Source: Agrypnia vestita
Taxonomy: Eukaryota > Arthropoda > Insecta > Trichoptera > Phryganeidae
NCBI GenBank assembly: GCA_016648135.1
Contig: JADDOH010023134.1
Coordinates: 1 to 64,000, forward strand
DNA length: 64,000 bases
Reading direction: 5' to 3'
Part shown: positions 20,661 to 32,735 of the stretch, piece after piece
How the letters are laid out: every line of letters begins with the position of its first letter
Position numbering within the stretch: position 1 is the stretch's first letter
Made by a program: the position numbers and the translations under genes
Notes under the pieces: model-generated
What the model saw: the letters and a program-made list of their open reading frames with translations, nothing else
The model's database searches: none
What the model was told of the DNA's origin: nothing

Positions 20661-21762
20661 AAAATATGTATTTTAAAATATTCAAAATATAGACAGTGAT
20701 TACACTGTATATAATTTTGCTATTTGTTGTCGGGTAAGACCGTGGATGCTCATTTTTCCATAAAAGAAAAAATTATATTGCTAAGTGTTTCTTGATTATT
20801 TTTTGTAAAAATTGCCATATATATGTATACTTTTTTTATCTCTACATATTTGTAAGCAGATTTAAATTGAAATTGTTATATCGGTACCTACTCGGTCATT
20901 CCAGAATCTACCTCTTTTAATTTTTTTTTGTTGTTTTTGTTATTTTGTTGTACACATTATCAAAAGACTGCTCCTTTTTTAAAATCTGTATTCAGTTCTT
21001 TCTTCCTTCCTTGTTCATTCTTTTCCTTCATAAAATAATTATAAAAATTCAAATCGGCCTATCTCTATGAAGTTGTGAAATGTGCTGTATTTATAATACT
21101 ATGTATTTGTATAATCACATATCAGAACCTGTTTAGTCTTTTGGGAAACTATTTTTCGTAGTATATTTATCTAATATAATATCTGCTTTTCAAATAATTA
21201 CGTTACACATTCTAAGACACGGTAGATATAACCATTAATATTTGTTCTCTCATTAGAAAAATGATTGTTATAGCCATTTGTCAAATAAAGTTTTGTTTTG
21301 AAAAATTGGCTATAGCCAATCGGGGTTAAATATTTATACAGTCATTGAGAAATACATGCCAATATACAGGAAGTTAAAATTATGTGTCCCTACATAAATA
21401 TGTCTTTATCAAAACTGTCTTGTTTTTTTTACAAATTTGTAAAATATCTTAAAAAGGAAGAAAGTTATGAAAAGTATCCTATTGGAAAGCTTACAATAAT
21501 TCTAGTGTCCAAGAATGTGTGAAAGATGACTGAATCATAATTTGAAGTGAATTGTTTTAAATTTACAAAGTTATTTAAATATGTACATAAGAAAGTGCAA
21601 TAGGTTCTCACTGACTTGTCCTTGTCGAAGTTTATAAAACATCATGTATTTGTTATGTTTTATTCCATTTCATATATGACATTTTATTTGTTTGAAACAA
21701 AGTTAAAACTTATTTTCAGAATGTACTAGTTCACAAGATTGCCAGTATCTTTTTTCATATTA
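20661..21762. other. Intergenic AT-rich DNA
   Basis: No gene, RNA or clear repeat was recognised on either strand. Confidence 0.5.
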
Positions 21763-22838
21763 CAGTAGAGCCTTGATTATACGAACTAATTGGGGGACGT
21801 GGGTGTTCGGAAAACTGGTATTTTCGGATAATCGAACTGTATTGATTCAGCCATTTTTACAGTACATACAGGTGAATGAAAACCATATTTACATTTATAT
21901 ATTTAATGACAAACAGGAATTAAACCCAAAAAAGTGCAGACAATCTTGTAATAAAACACGTATTAAAAGTATTAAAGTTCTGCTGTTTTACACTGTCCCA
22001 TGCTACTCTAATCATGTAGGACGTATCTTTCAAATCAATCTTTTTATGATTTCATATCAGGCTTCCTTCTCCCTCCTCTCCTTTTTCCAAAAGTAATTTT
22101 TGTAAAAATTCTTTTCTATAATACTGTTTTAATGTCTCAATAACGCCTTGATCCATGGGCTGTAATAATGAAGTCACGTTAGGTGGAAGAAACATGACTT
22201 TTATAAACTCGTCTTTTTCATTTAAGATGTTACATGATGGATGAGTTGGGGCGTTATCAAGAAGCAATAATGTTTTCTCTCTTTCATCATTTTTTTAATT
22301 GATGGGCTTTTACAGAGGGTATAAAAGTTTCTGTAAACCATTCCATGAAAATTGTACTATTCATCCAAGCACTCTTTTGTGAAGTGTAAACTATAGGCAT
22401 CGCAGACATATTAACGTGTTTGAAACAACTTGGTTTCTTGCTTACCAATCACAAGCATGGACAATTGGTGGCTGCCAATAGCATTAGCCCATGCTAAGGC
22501 AGTGATACGATCCTTGCTTATTTTAGGACCAAGTGCTGCTAATTCACGGCGTGAAGCAAGAGTTTTTCGTGGCAAAGCTTTCCAATTGAGCCCGGTTTCA
22601 TCTGCATTGTAAACGTTTTCGAGGGCGTAATTTTCTTTCGAGTTTACTTTCACACGGCAAAATTTATTTTATCGAATAGCGGCTAACTGGAAGTGACATA
22701 CGAGTATAACTAACAAAGTGCACAAGCACTGTAGCGCGGGAGGCGGGAGAGGGTAGGCACGCGCAGGTCGGGCGGGTGTAGTAGTTTGGATAAGCGGTCG
22801 TTCGGTTGATCGGCGTTCATATAATCGACGCTCTACTG
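21763..22838 (-). mobile_element. Tigger/pogo DNA transposon, internally deleted
   Basis: The terminal repeats start CAGTAGAGCCTTGATTATA (left) and CAGTAGAGCGTCGATTATA (right, complement). Each is bordered by TA (21761-21762, 22839-22840), the target duplication of this superfamily. About 1.08 kb remains, with transposase fragments on the minus strand. The terminal-to-transposase distance on the right shows that the N-terminal DNA-binding region was deleted. Confidence 0.85.
22052..22660 (-). pseudogene. Tigger transposase DDE fragment
   Basis: On the minus strand 22653-22411 reads YNADETGLNWKALPRKTLAS and ITALAWANAIGSHQLSMLVI. Then 22267-22052 reads MLLDNAPTHPS and VMFLPPNVTSLLQPMDQGVI. These are the first and second catalytic Asp blocks (ADET, LDNAP) and the third (QPMDQGVI). 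A frameshift lies between them. It is part of the element 21763-22838 and non-functional. Confidence 0.85.
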
Positions 22839-22840
22839 TA

Positions 22841-25180
22841 CTTGACTTAGTATTCAATAAAGAGACTTATTTAATTTAGTGTGTACTATTAGTAATCATT
22901 TTATTTTTACTTTGGAAAATTATGTTTTTTTGTTGCTTAAACTAAATAATATATACCTGGGTGTTATTTCAGCAGTTGTAGTACGGTGCAATAATGGTTT
23001 TTGCAAATGTGTTTTTTTTTCAATGGCAATTTAAACTTTTACTACTTTCTCACTTATTAACTTTTTATTGCCTATTAGTATTACCTATATTTTAAGTTTC
23101 AATGAAAAATAGAAAATCTTTAAGTTGCAGCACAGCTTTGCGAGAATAGTCTTCACTTGAAATCCCATAAAAAAAATATTTTTTTAACAAATCAGTTTGT
23201 AATAAAATAAATTTGTAATAATAATAATGTAATTATGTGCACTTGGACAGAGAAAATAAAGATAATATGCATATGGAGGTGAAAGTGGGTTTGATGTAAA
23301 TATTTTATTCAGACAAAAACAGAAAATGATAATTCTCTGTCAGTCCATCCAGATGAAGATTCATTGCTATCAAAATCAGGAAATGTTAAATGAATCATTT
23401 CTTCGTCCAACCACAAAGATAATTCTCTAAACATTAAAAATAATAATACACATAAACAATTGTTGTATCACAGTGATTAAAAGATTTTAAATTTAATATT
23501 ATTTTCAATAGCTTGGTGTTACACCCATACCTCGCTATATGGCCCCTCTTATATGGCTTCTTGCTAAAATGGCTTTTTTTAAAATTTATGGTATAAATTT
23601 TTCCATTTATGTATTCCATGATTTGCACCGGAAAATATGAACTCGATTGTGATTTGTACACCATCACTTCTTTATTTAAATAAGAGAATTTGAGCTATGA
23701 TTATTTTTCTATTTAATTTTTAGTAAGGACCTACCTATAAATAATAATAGGTAATAATCATTTTATTTTATGTTGTATATCTTGGTTGTGGGATGGATTA
23801 CATATATCAATACATACTTGTATTTATTAACATGTCATTAGTATTTCACTTAGTACTCCTAAATAATTCATATTTTATTTTGTACAGCTGAAGTATTTTT
23901 AAGTACATATGTATTTTGTTTTGCATGTCAGTGTTTGAAAATGGTACTATAATTTATTCAATATTTTAATTTTATTATATAATTGTACATTAGTTGTAAA
24001 CTAATTGAATTAAATTTATTTTGAGTTCTATTTTATCTAAATTCAACAATCATTGTTAATTGACAATAACATTTTGAGAAAACTTGTTGTAATTTAAAAA
24101 AATTATACTTTTAAAGAATTCTTTATGAATTTGTATAAGGGCAATATTGCATTTAATTTAAGGGCTTATTCGGAAGATATATAGTTCAACAAGTGGTGCA
24201 AACATTTTAAATATTGTCACTCAATGTTAGAGAGTTTTTTTAAATATATAAGAGTGTATAGAAACAAAGGCAGCAATATCCAAAAAATTAAAAAATAATA
24301 ATTTGATTGCAGTCACAGTTACTAATTTAGAATTTTATAGAAAATATAGCTCTATCCAAAATTATGTTTCCAAATCACTATTCAAAGCAAAGATAGCATA
24401 TATACTCATAAAAAGCAAAGGTAGCAACATCCGATTCAACCCCTAAAAATGTGTCACATGACAAAATGGTCGCTTTATACTCAAGTAACAGTTGATGTCG
24501 ATTTTGGACTGAAACAGCATAGCAAAGACAGCAGTATACAATTATGCTAATGGCAAAAGCAGCAATGTCCACTATTTGAAGAAAACACAGCAATATCCAT
24601 ATTTAACTGGTCGGATGCCGTGCAATTTTGCGCACAATTGCTAATTTTTTGTAACTTCAGTGATATTCATTTAAAAATCAACAATAATCGCTAAGATGTT
24701 GCATTTTCTGGTTTCTCAATATACAGACTTCAATAATTACTTATACAATAATTACTTATTCATTAATTATGAAAGTAAGTAACGAAACTTTCTGTCAGAA
24801 ATGTACGCAAATGTTTATCGAATAAAACTATGGAAGCAATAACACTAAAGATTTTGTATTTCAATATTTTCGTTCTAAATATATCAAAGAATATAAAATT
24901 ACTTAATTTTATTCAAAAATAACAGTTTTTTTTAACAGATAAATAACACAATTAATGTGCAGTTCGAAGACAACATTTGGAATGATTTTTTGTCCGGTTT
25001 GGAGAATTTAAAAAAAGGTTAAAAGCATGTCTGTTGTAAAATTCATTTTGTTTACCAAGGGATTTAATTATGCAAGAATACATACTTTAAATGGATTGTA
25101 AATGTGAATGGGACTGAAAAGTAATCGAAAATTTTTTTGCTGAAAAAATATTAATGAAAAAAATCTTAAATGACTTTTTG
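22841..25180. repeat. Intergenic DNA with dispersed GCAATATCC-like motifs
   Basis: Mostly AT-rich DNA without genes. Near 23530 the text CCTCGCTATATGGCC resembles a DNA-transposon end but has no partner. Between 24262 and 24600 a motif close to AAAGCAGCAATATCCA recurs at about 24262, 24418, 24556 and 24586, suggesting a decayed tandem or internally repetitive sequence. Confidence 0.35.
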
Positions 25181-25185
25181 ACTTT

Positions 25186-25309
25186 TTGAAAATTTTTGGC
25201 GTAGTGGGGGAATGCGCAGAAGACAAAATTTTGGTCTCATTGGTGGAATGGTAGATGCGCAAACTATCCCCACTACGCCGAAAAATTTCAAGATATTTGT
25301 CGGCTACTG
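25186..25309 (-). mobile_element. Small MITE, copy truncated at one end
   Basis: TTGGCGTAGTGGGGGAATGC faces CCCCACTACGCCGAAAAATT and the end CGGCTACTG, followed by TA. It matches in reverse orientation the complete copy at 33341-33483. Confidence 0.65.
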
Positions 25310-25334
25310 TACTAATCAACAAAATAATATTCAT

Positions 25335-26275
25335 CTTTTTCTGTCACTTTTAGCCAACGTGAAGGCAATTGTTGAATCCCCTTTTTGAAAAGTTTGATTT
25401 TTCAACGAAAAACTTTTCTAATTTCGTTTTCACTTCTTCAACATTATTAAATTTTTTACGACTCGTAGTATGCTCTAAAAAGGTGGTAATCTGTCGGTGC
25501 AAGATCCGGTGAATGAATTAAAAGTTCTAATCCAAGCTCCTTTATTTTTTCCCATGTTATTCTTGTAGCATGAGGCCTTACGTATTGTGTTGCAGAATCC
25601 TTTTTGGTTTTTTACCAAAACATATTGTTTTTTTTACAAGCTCTTCTTTCTTTCACTCGAGTTGCTCACAATGCAACACTATTGCTGTAATGGTCTGACC
25701 GGGTTGAAGCAGTTCATTATGAATAATTTTAGAAATATCACACCACACACAAACAAGGACCTTCTTTATTGTTAGGGGTCATCATAGGTGGTTAGTTCGA
25801 TGGGTCGGAACAGGTACTTGTCCGGAAGAAAGTCATTGTTTTTTTCATACAGGATTATCGTATAGCACTAACTTTTTGTCTCCAGTAACAATTCATCACA
25901 AAAACGGATCGGCTTCATACTGAGACAGAAGAGATGCACCGATGGTAAGCCGTTGATCGAGCACCATTACCACCATCTGCATTAATTCATGGGGAATCCG
26001 AATTCCTAGCCTGTGCAACTTTTCTACGAGATGAACCTGAACTGTAGACCATGAATAACCAATCTTCAATGATAATTACTCGATTGTTTGATGAGGATCT
26101 CGATTCCACCATCAACTTAAGGATATGATTGTCTAATTTTGAGTACTTTCGGTCCTCCTTATATATATCCTGGGGGAGGACATACAGTTTTCTCCCAGTG
26201 TGCCCTAGCCTCCTGGTCCAACGAAGGGTTTTAGTTTTAGACTCTGTTATTGTAACTAACAAACAGTTCATTGTT
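25335..26275 (-). pseudogene. Mariner transposase relic
   Basis: Minus-strand pieces in several frames read RLGIRIPHELMQM, LTIGASLLSQYEADPF, LLQPGQTITA, LELLIHSPDLAPTDYHLF and KFNNVEEVKTKLEKFF. The order matches a DD34D mariner transposase from its middle to its end. Many stops and indels show great age. It is a different lineage from the mariners at 26866 and 57524. Confidence 0.7.
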
Positions 26276-26865
26276 GTTCTTGTGCTTGCTTACATTGGTA
26301 CATGTTTTCAGTAGAAGTTTTTTCTTCCATGTATGGTATTTTATTAAAATTACTGCCACAAAATTGTCAAAAACATGCAGAATTTATAATGACTAAAAAT
26401 ACTTATTAGTAAAGGCCGCTTGCTTCAACTTTTTGTTTATCTTTTGTTTAAATTATCAATTTTGCATTTTCCACCAATCAGACAACCTATTTTCGTAAAA
26501 AAATGGTTTAGACAAAAGATTACTATAAGCCGACATGATGCATTGTTTTACTTTGATAGCTGTTGAAATTGGTAAGTTTTGTTTTAGTGATTTTTTAGAA
26601 GATGAAAGAGGAAATCAAATTGATATCGGATCTATTTACAAGGATCCATAGTCACATCAGATATTGGTAATAAATTAAAACATGGAGTTGAATATCCGTT
26701 GTTGTTGAAGAGCGCCATCCGGTTGAGGTGAGTACGGAAGATATATGAATAAAATCCACATGATATTGTGTTAGCAGACTGCCGGTTGAGGATCACAAAG
26801 ATTGCTGCCATTGTAAGCATCTCAATACAAAATACATACAAAATACCCCACATGAAAAATTGGGT

Positions 26866-27480
26866 ATGAGAAAACTGTCGGTGAAATGGGTGTCACGTTT
26901 GCTCACAGTGGAACAAAAACAGAATCATATGACAAACTTCGGAGCACAGTTTAGATATTCCAAAAGAGTTTGTTTTGTGACTGTTGATGAAAAATGGATC
27001 CACTATTATGTGCTAGAAATGAATGAATCTTTCAAGAACAGTTCACCTAGCGAAGCTCCTCCAAAGAAGACGAAAACGATTCTGTTAGCTGAAGAGGTCA
27101 TGCTCACCGTTTTTTAGGATTTACGAGGCATTTTCTTCACAGACTACTTGGCAGAGGAATAAATGATCATGGGGCAGTGCCATGTTGATTTATTTGGCCG
27201 ATTCAACGCTGAATTGGTTTTGAAAACAGTCATATTTGGAGAAGAAAAAAGTGCTCTTTCATTTTGACAATGCACCAGTTCTCTTATCCGCATTACCAGT
27301 GAAAAACTGGTCCAATTACCCTTCAAATTACTACCTCATCCACTGCATTCTCCAGATTTGGCCTCATGCAATTTTTTTATTGTTTCTTATCATAAAAAAA
27401 TGGCATGACAGAGGCCTGCTTTGCTGAGTTTGATGAATCATGTTTTTGGGTGACTTAAAAAAGTTGAAAGAATGAAGAAG
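26866..27480 (+). pseudogene. Mariner transposase relic
   Basis: The plus strand encodes VKWVSRLLTVEQKQNHM, then FVTVDEKWIHYYVLEMN (first catalytic D), PPKKTKTILLAEEVMLTVF, IFFTDYLAEE, VLFHFDNAP (second D) and LPHPLHSPDLASCNFFIV (third position, D replaced by N). Frameshifts occur near 27120 and 27240. Inactive. Confidence 0.75.
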
Positions 27481-28041
27481 AGAAATGAATAAGATTTTTT
27501 TTAAAAACGTTTCCTTCCCTAAATTGATATAGCCATATAGCCCTTTTAGAGTTTGCTTCTATGAAATGTCTCCAATATCAGAAATTCTTTTTCAAAATTT
27601 AAGCTATATACTGAAATCTATAGTTACGTTTATACATTATCCGCATACTCGAATGTGAAATGAAAGTTTAAAAAATATATCCGAATATGCAGTGTCGATT
27701 ACTCCATTTTTTGTGTTTTTTGGAAAATAAAGATATATCTTATGAGTATTAAATTCTGAAAGCTTAAATTAACACTACTTACAATTAGATTACTATTTAG
27801 ATGGTTGGAGTTTATTTTATATTTAATTGCATTATTTTACATTTAATATAATCTTGCTATTTTGGTTGCTCGCTGCGAGTTCATTAAAAATAGTTACTTA
27901 TAAGTATAAGTTATAAACACTATAAAATGGACTGCTATTCATTGTAATACTTATTTTAATATTTATTTTTTAATATATTTTATTTAAATTATAAGAGTGT
28001 GCATGTTCACAGTTCAAACATAGCCTCTGAGTCATGGAGAT
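27481..28041. other. AT-rich intergenic DNA
   Basis: No features were recognised. Its right part would be the 5' flank or last intron of the ORF at 28042. Confidence 0.45.
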
Positions 28042-28422
28042 ATGACAGTAATGGTTTATATGCAATATGATCCAAAGAATATTACAGATTTTGGACCATT
28101 CTTATTTCATCCGAGTACATGTACCCTAACACTACAAGTACTGTTCTGCTGGAATGTAATTATAACAATATTGAAATGTATGTATGTATTTAATACAACA
28201 TTGTGCTCAATATTATTTTTAGTCATTTTATTAAGACTTATCTGCCATGATTTGAAGAATAGAGTAGGAAAATACTGGAATAAAAAGCCAATGTCTTATT
28301 TTTATTATATTAGTAATTGTTTATTTCTTTGTAAAATGTTCCTTGCAACTGGATATGGTATTGCCCTTTTTTCCATAAGAGAATTAGTTAAAAGATGTAA
28401 CAAAAAATTTATTAATAAATAA
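28042..28422 (+). CDS. Unrecognised membrane protein ORF or last exon
   Basis: 126 codons begin MTVMVYMQYDPKNITDFGPF. Two or three strongly hydrophobic stretches follow (about residues 30-48, 52-70 and 90-112), with charged linkers (DLKNRVGKYWNKKP) and a basic tail (ELVKRCNKKFINK). Such an open length is unlikely by chance in DNA this AT-rich, and Cys and charged residues are placed as in a multi-pass membrane protein. The frame is open upstream only to a TAG 18 bp before the ATG. That TAG could instead be the AG of a splice acceptor (ACATAG|CCT), making this a terminal exon. I do not recognise the family. Confidence 0.4.
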   Translation: MTVMVYMQYDPKNITDFGPFLFHPSTCTLTLQVLFCWNVIITILKCMYVFNTTLCSILFLVILLRLICHDLKNRVGKYWNKKPMSYFYYISNCLFLCKMFLATGYGIALFSIRELVKRCNKKFINK

Positions 28423-29365
28423 GTTTTTATAATTTGTTCAAGTATGTATTGTAGGTATATATTATTTTACTGGACAGTATTAATTAAAAATCAAAAAAGT
28501 AGCATGACTGGATATAATGACTATGTAATGTTTTTATAGTATTTTTTGATTTTAATAATATTTGAGGCACAATTTTCATTTGCATTTAAAATTTAACCAT
28601 TTAAAATCGTGCTCTGCTTTGTGATTTTCGATGTATTCTTGGTTTTTTATTGTGTTTGTATTTTAAGCAGTATTATTATACATATTATCACTTTCGATTT
28701 CCATTTAATGGATATAGTGTTTCAATATGTTTAACAATCACACACAGTATTTAAAGATACGATGAGGATATATTTTTATCAAATAAACAGACTGTAATTT
28801 TTGATATTTATGTAAAGCTATCATTAATTTAAACAAATAACTTTGTTTACAATTTTTTAATTTTCTCATTTAGATATCTGTCTTCGTCAGAACGTACTTA
28901 CATTAAAATAAATACAAATAAAATAGCTACCAGAAAAAAATTGCTATCATTTGCTGAAGTCATTATGAAGGGAGAGGGCGGGGGAAATAAATATGTATAT
29001 ATTTATATACAGAGTATGTATATTAAATAGAGGTTAATTTGTTAGGTTTAATTGATTGCTAATTTTATTTCTAAAATTAAAGTTGTGACCTGTCTCTATG
29101 TGTCGATTTGCATAATATTGCCTCTAAGAAAAACAAATTAATGAAACTATGTGCTGTTTAATTAATATAAAATATGGTCATCATTGGTTATTACTGTTTT
29201 GAGAAAAATGTTGTAAATGCAGAGTTATTTGTTTAAATGAAATAGATCACAGTTTGGTCAATGCCATTGCAATTCATATTATCTTGTCGCTTGTTCTTAA
29301 TAAAGAAAGATTTATTTCAATGAGAAATCTATGCAGTGTAAAAAAATAGAATGTTTGTCGAATTA
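28423..29365. other. AT-rich DNA downstream of the membrane-protein ORF
   Basis: No gene was recognised. AATAAA-like signals are frequent, as expected by composition, so no polyadenylation site is called. Confidence 0.4.
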
Positions 29366-29630
29366 CATATAGAGGGTAGAAAGCCAAAAGGGTGTTAGTG
29401 ATTATTTCGAAATTTACAGGAGAACAAAAGAAAGTTCTGTCAGTCTGATTTTGTCAATGTTTCTTTTATTATTAAACGATTTCCTTATTTGTTAATTCAA
29501 AACACGTATGACAATAGTTTAATAATAAAAGAAATATTGAAAAAATCAGATTGACAAAACATTCTTTTGCTCTCCTGTAAAGTTTGAAATAATCACTAAT
29601 GGCCTTATGGTTTTCTATCCTTAATATATG
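29366..29630. mobile_element. Palindromic MITE-like element (~265 bp)
   Basis: AGAGGGTAGAAAGCCAAAAG at the left pairs imperfectly with CCTTATGGTTTTCTATCC at the right. The arms (TTACAGGAGA...AAAG / CTTTTGCTCTCCTGTAA and GTTTCTTTTATTATTAAA / TTTAATAATAAAAGAAAT) pair throughout. No coding, and no clear target duplication. Confidence 0.65.
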
Positions 29631-29913
29631 TTTAAAATAATATTGTTAATAAATCTATGTTAAAATAAAACTCAATTCAATTTTTGTTTTTGATGTGGCT
29701 GAATCTGCAAGGACATATTTTGAATTTCAAACTTAAAAAATATGTCAACTCGTTACAGTCTGGTCTTTAGAGAGAATGATGGAAATATTATGAGAATTGA
29801 ATAAGTCTCAGGTTGCCCACTGACTGCAAGGATTGTTTTGAGGTTTTAGAAAATGTAGGATTTCCGTGATTCCAAATGTAAGCTTAAGTCAAGATTTAAT
29901 GAGCATATAAATT

Positions 29914-30067
29914 TCAGTGTCCAGCACATTGCATAAATTTCAATGATCAGCACATTTTGTGCGTATTTTAATGACATATGATTAGCACACATTGTGTGTA
30001 TTAAAATGATCAGCGAAAATTGTGTTTTTTAATCATCAGCACGCAATTGTGTTAGTTTTAATGATAA
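29914..30067. repeat. Minisatellite, ~28-35-bp unit, about 5 copies
   Basis: Units of the form GATCAGCACATTTTGTGCGT plus a TATTTTAAT tail repeat with drift, at about 29914, 29941, 29976, 30006 and 30035. Confidence 0.6.
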
Positions 30068-30949
30068 ATTATAAAATATTTTTTCCAATGTGTGCAAAAT
30101 ATTACCTTCCCTAGGTGCCCTTAAGCTATTGGTGACTCTAGGTATGGGAGTAGTACTTATTTTTGGTATAGTTTAGGTATGGCTGTGAAACATGAAATGA
30201 TTGACTCTACGAGTATATAAAAAAAAATTTGTTATCTATAGTTAACAAAGCAAAATCACTACTATCAAAAAAGTAAGTCTTTAGACGACTCCTGCATTTT
30301 ATTGAAATGCCTGTGGTGTAAATGTTGATAATTTTTACATATCTGTTGGACATAATGCTTCATCTACCTAATAATTATTAATTCCAAACACTTGTTAATA
30401 TTAATATGGATGTGTTATAATATAAAAAATATTTTTTAAAAATTCCTCGTTTTCTTTATCTCCATTATTTTTTTACAGAAAGTGATGGATGGATCATGTT
30501 GATCCATGATATTTTAGAAGTAGAAAACTGATTATTAAATTGGGTGAGTCTTTGATTTTGATATTAAGAGGTCATTCATTGTACCTAACGATTTGCAAAC
30601 GGTTGAAAATATTGCTACCAAATCGGCGCTGTGGCACCAGTAGGGTCGTTCGGGGTAAGAGCACGTATCGGGTAAGAGATCGCAGAGCTAATATCTCTGC
30701 GGAGGGAGGAGGGATCGGGAGAGTGTTTATGAGCTGCGAGGGAGTGGCCATATTGAAGACAGGCACTAAGTTGCTGTGTGGCGTTGTTTTGAAAAAAAAT
30801 CGAAAAAAATTGAATTTCATAGTTCCGTAGGTAGTTTTTTGTTTCAAGGAAAAGTTTATTACCTTGGTGAACACTACATAAACGTGGTAAGTAGTTTTTA
30901 GTATTGTAATACTATTAATAAACTTTTGTTATGAAAAGATTTTTTAGAT
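30068..30949. other. Intergenic DNA with a GC-richer block
   Basis: 30610-30780 is GC-richer, with GGGGTAAGAG / CGGGTAAGAG direct repeats and a small hairpin (CGCAGAG...CTCTGCG). A 96-codon open frame crosses it with no family resemblance and is not called a gene. Confidence 0.4.
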
Positions 30950-31290
30950 TAAGTAGATTATGAAAAATTTATTCGCTTTTATACAAGTCGAATAAAATGA
31001 TAAAAACCTTGCGAAAATTGAAAAAAGTTTTTTTTTAACAAGGTTTTATCATTTTATTTAAGTTTTATTGAAACAAATAAATTTTTCATAATCAATATAA
31101 GTTACTGTAATGATAGTTCAACTTTTTGCAAAAAATAAGTCAGAAATATTGAGAAAAAAAATGCACTTTGATACTGCATATATCTATAACTATTGATATT
31201 AGGTCATGATTGCCTGAACATTTTAGGCTCATAACATAGGCAGGAATCTATCGGCCAAGTTTCTGCGCTGGCTCTGGTACACCTGTATAT
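30950..31290. mobile_element. Long-palindrome MITE (copy 2, left end missing)
   Basis: It matches the inner and right part of 5935-6462, including TTCGCTTTTATACAAGTCGA, the AACCTTGC...ACAAGGTT centre, and the end CTGGCTCTGGTACACCTG. The outer left arm is missing. Confidence 0.75.
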
Positions 31291-31569
31291 ATTTTTTTAT
31301 AATTTTCACATTCATTGATTAAGCTACTTAACATGGGTCAGGGGGCTATGTGCAAGTAATTTCAAATATGTGGCTTCAAAGCCATAGCTGCAAGTAGGCC
31401 TATTTAATATTTATATCAAAAATATAAGTTAAATATATAATTAACAAATACTATGTACATATACTGGAAATAATCACGCTATTTATTCAAGGGTTAACAT
31501 GAGGCTCTTTAAAGCATTTATCCTTCAGTACCTGCACTAAACCATAATTCTTTTCTTAAGTTTTTAACT

Positions 31570-32242
31570 TGTTTTTGCCACTTCATCGACAATTAAATTT
31601 CTATCTAAATTAACAAATAAGTCTCGTTTTACATTTATAAACAAAAGGTTAGACATTAACTCCTGATTCAAAGTTGATCTAAGCCTATTTTTTATTATTT
31701 TTTATTTTGAAAATATTCGCCTTAAAAGTAACTTGGGTTCAAGGAAGAGTTAATATAAACTTATAAGCTATGTAAAGATTAGTAAAGAGCCTTGATTGAG
31801 ATAATTCAGAAACAACATAAAAAGCGCACGCTAAATATCTAAAACACTTTTTCTTCTCTAAATAGTGAACATAATTCTTTTCTTGCAATTCTAATTCATA
31901 ATCCTCACTCTTTTCTACATCATGATTCAGCTTTGGCTTATCTTGTTCATTTTCGTCATTTTCATCCCATTCAGTCTTTATGAAACTCTCATATTGGTCT
32001 ACAAACTGTTTCAGCTCAATTACTAAATAACTTCTGTCAACTTTAGACAGTTTAGCAATACAACATAGAACTTCGCACGGCAAAATATCAACTTTTGTGA
32101 TTTCTTGGAATTTTTTGGGGTCCAGCCAGGAACAATCCATGAAAATTAGTGGTACCAAAGTATAAACGGTAACCCGGGATTTATTTCTGAAGCTTTCGAT
32201 AAAATCTTCTTCCACTGAATATAAAATTGTTGCGAACTTAGC
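31570..32242 (-). pseudogene. hAT transposase C-terminal fragment
   Basis: The minus strand reads LSAKFATILYSVEEDFIESF, LDPKKFQEITKVDILPCEVL, ELKQFVDQYESF, KKCFRYLACAFYVVSELSQS, then LFTNLYIAYKFILTLP. This is the start of the hAT dimerisation domain. After a stop the domain continues in pieces (TQVTFKANIFKI, NRLRSTLNQELMSNLLF). It resembles insect hAT proteins of the zinc-finger MYM-type-1-like group. The 5' side is cut abruptly at about 32242, where a P-element fragment of opposite strand begins. Confidence 0.6.
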
Positions 32243-32243
32243 G

Positions 32244-32735
32244 CTCAATGAAATGGCTATCAGAAAGCACATCGAATATGACGGAGAAAATTATTACGGG
32301 TACGTAGATATGGGCACCGATATCAACGGTGATGATCTTGCGGTAGCAAAAGATGCTTTAGTGGTTTTTTTGAATGCCATAGATTCGAATTTCAAACTCC
32401 CATTAGCATATTTTTAGTGGAAGGAACTAACGGTAAATAGCGTGCATCTTTGATAAATCAATGTTTAGAAAAAGTTCATGCAGCTGGCGTAGAAGTAGTT
32501 TCATTAACTTTTAATGGCTGTCCCGTTAACATATCAATGGCAAAAATTCTAGGATGCTCATTTGACTATGATAATTTAAAGCCAACTTTTAAGCATCCAT
32601 CTACAAACCAAGAAATTGTAATTTCTTTGGACGCATGTCATATGTTAAAATTAATAAGAAATTGTTTTGAGACTAAAAAAATTATCATAGAAAACGAAAA
32701 TAATGAAATCAATTGGAATTTTCTTGAAAAGTAAA
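32244..32735 (+). pseudogene. P-element/THAP-type transposase fragment
   Basis: The plus strand reads LNEMAIRKHIEYDGENYYGY, VDMGTDINGDDLAVAKDALV, SNFKLPLAYF, a stop at 32416, a frameshift, then INQCLEKVHAAGVEVVSLTF, NGCPVNISMAKILGCSFD and SLDACHMLKLIRN. This order is typical of the catalytic region of P-element and THAP9-like transposases. DNA-binding and C-terminal parts are missing. It abuts the hAT fragment head-to-head. Confidence 0.8.

Noticed and set aside
22669..22857. Arg/Pro-rich minus-strand frame at the Tigger end
   Set aside because: It crosses the terminal repeat and target site of the element, so it cannot be a host gene.
29914..30067. CRISPR-like array (regular repeats)
   Set aside because: The repeats are degenerate and directly adjacent without unique spacers, and the DNA is from an animal nuclear genome.
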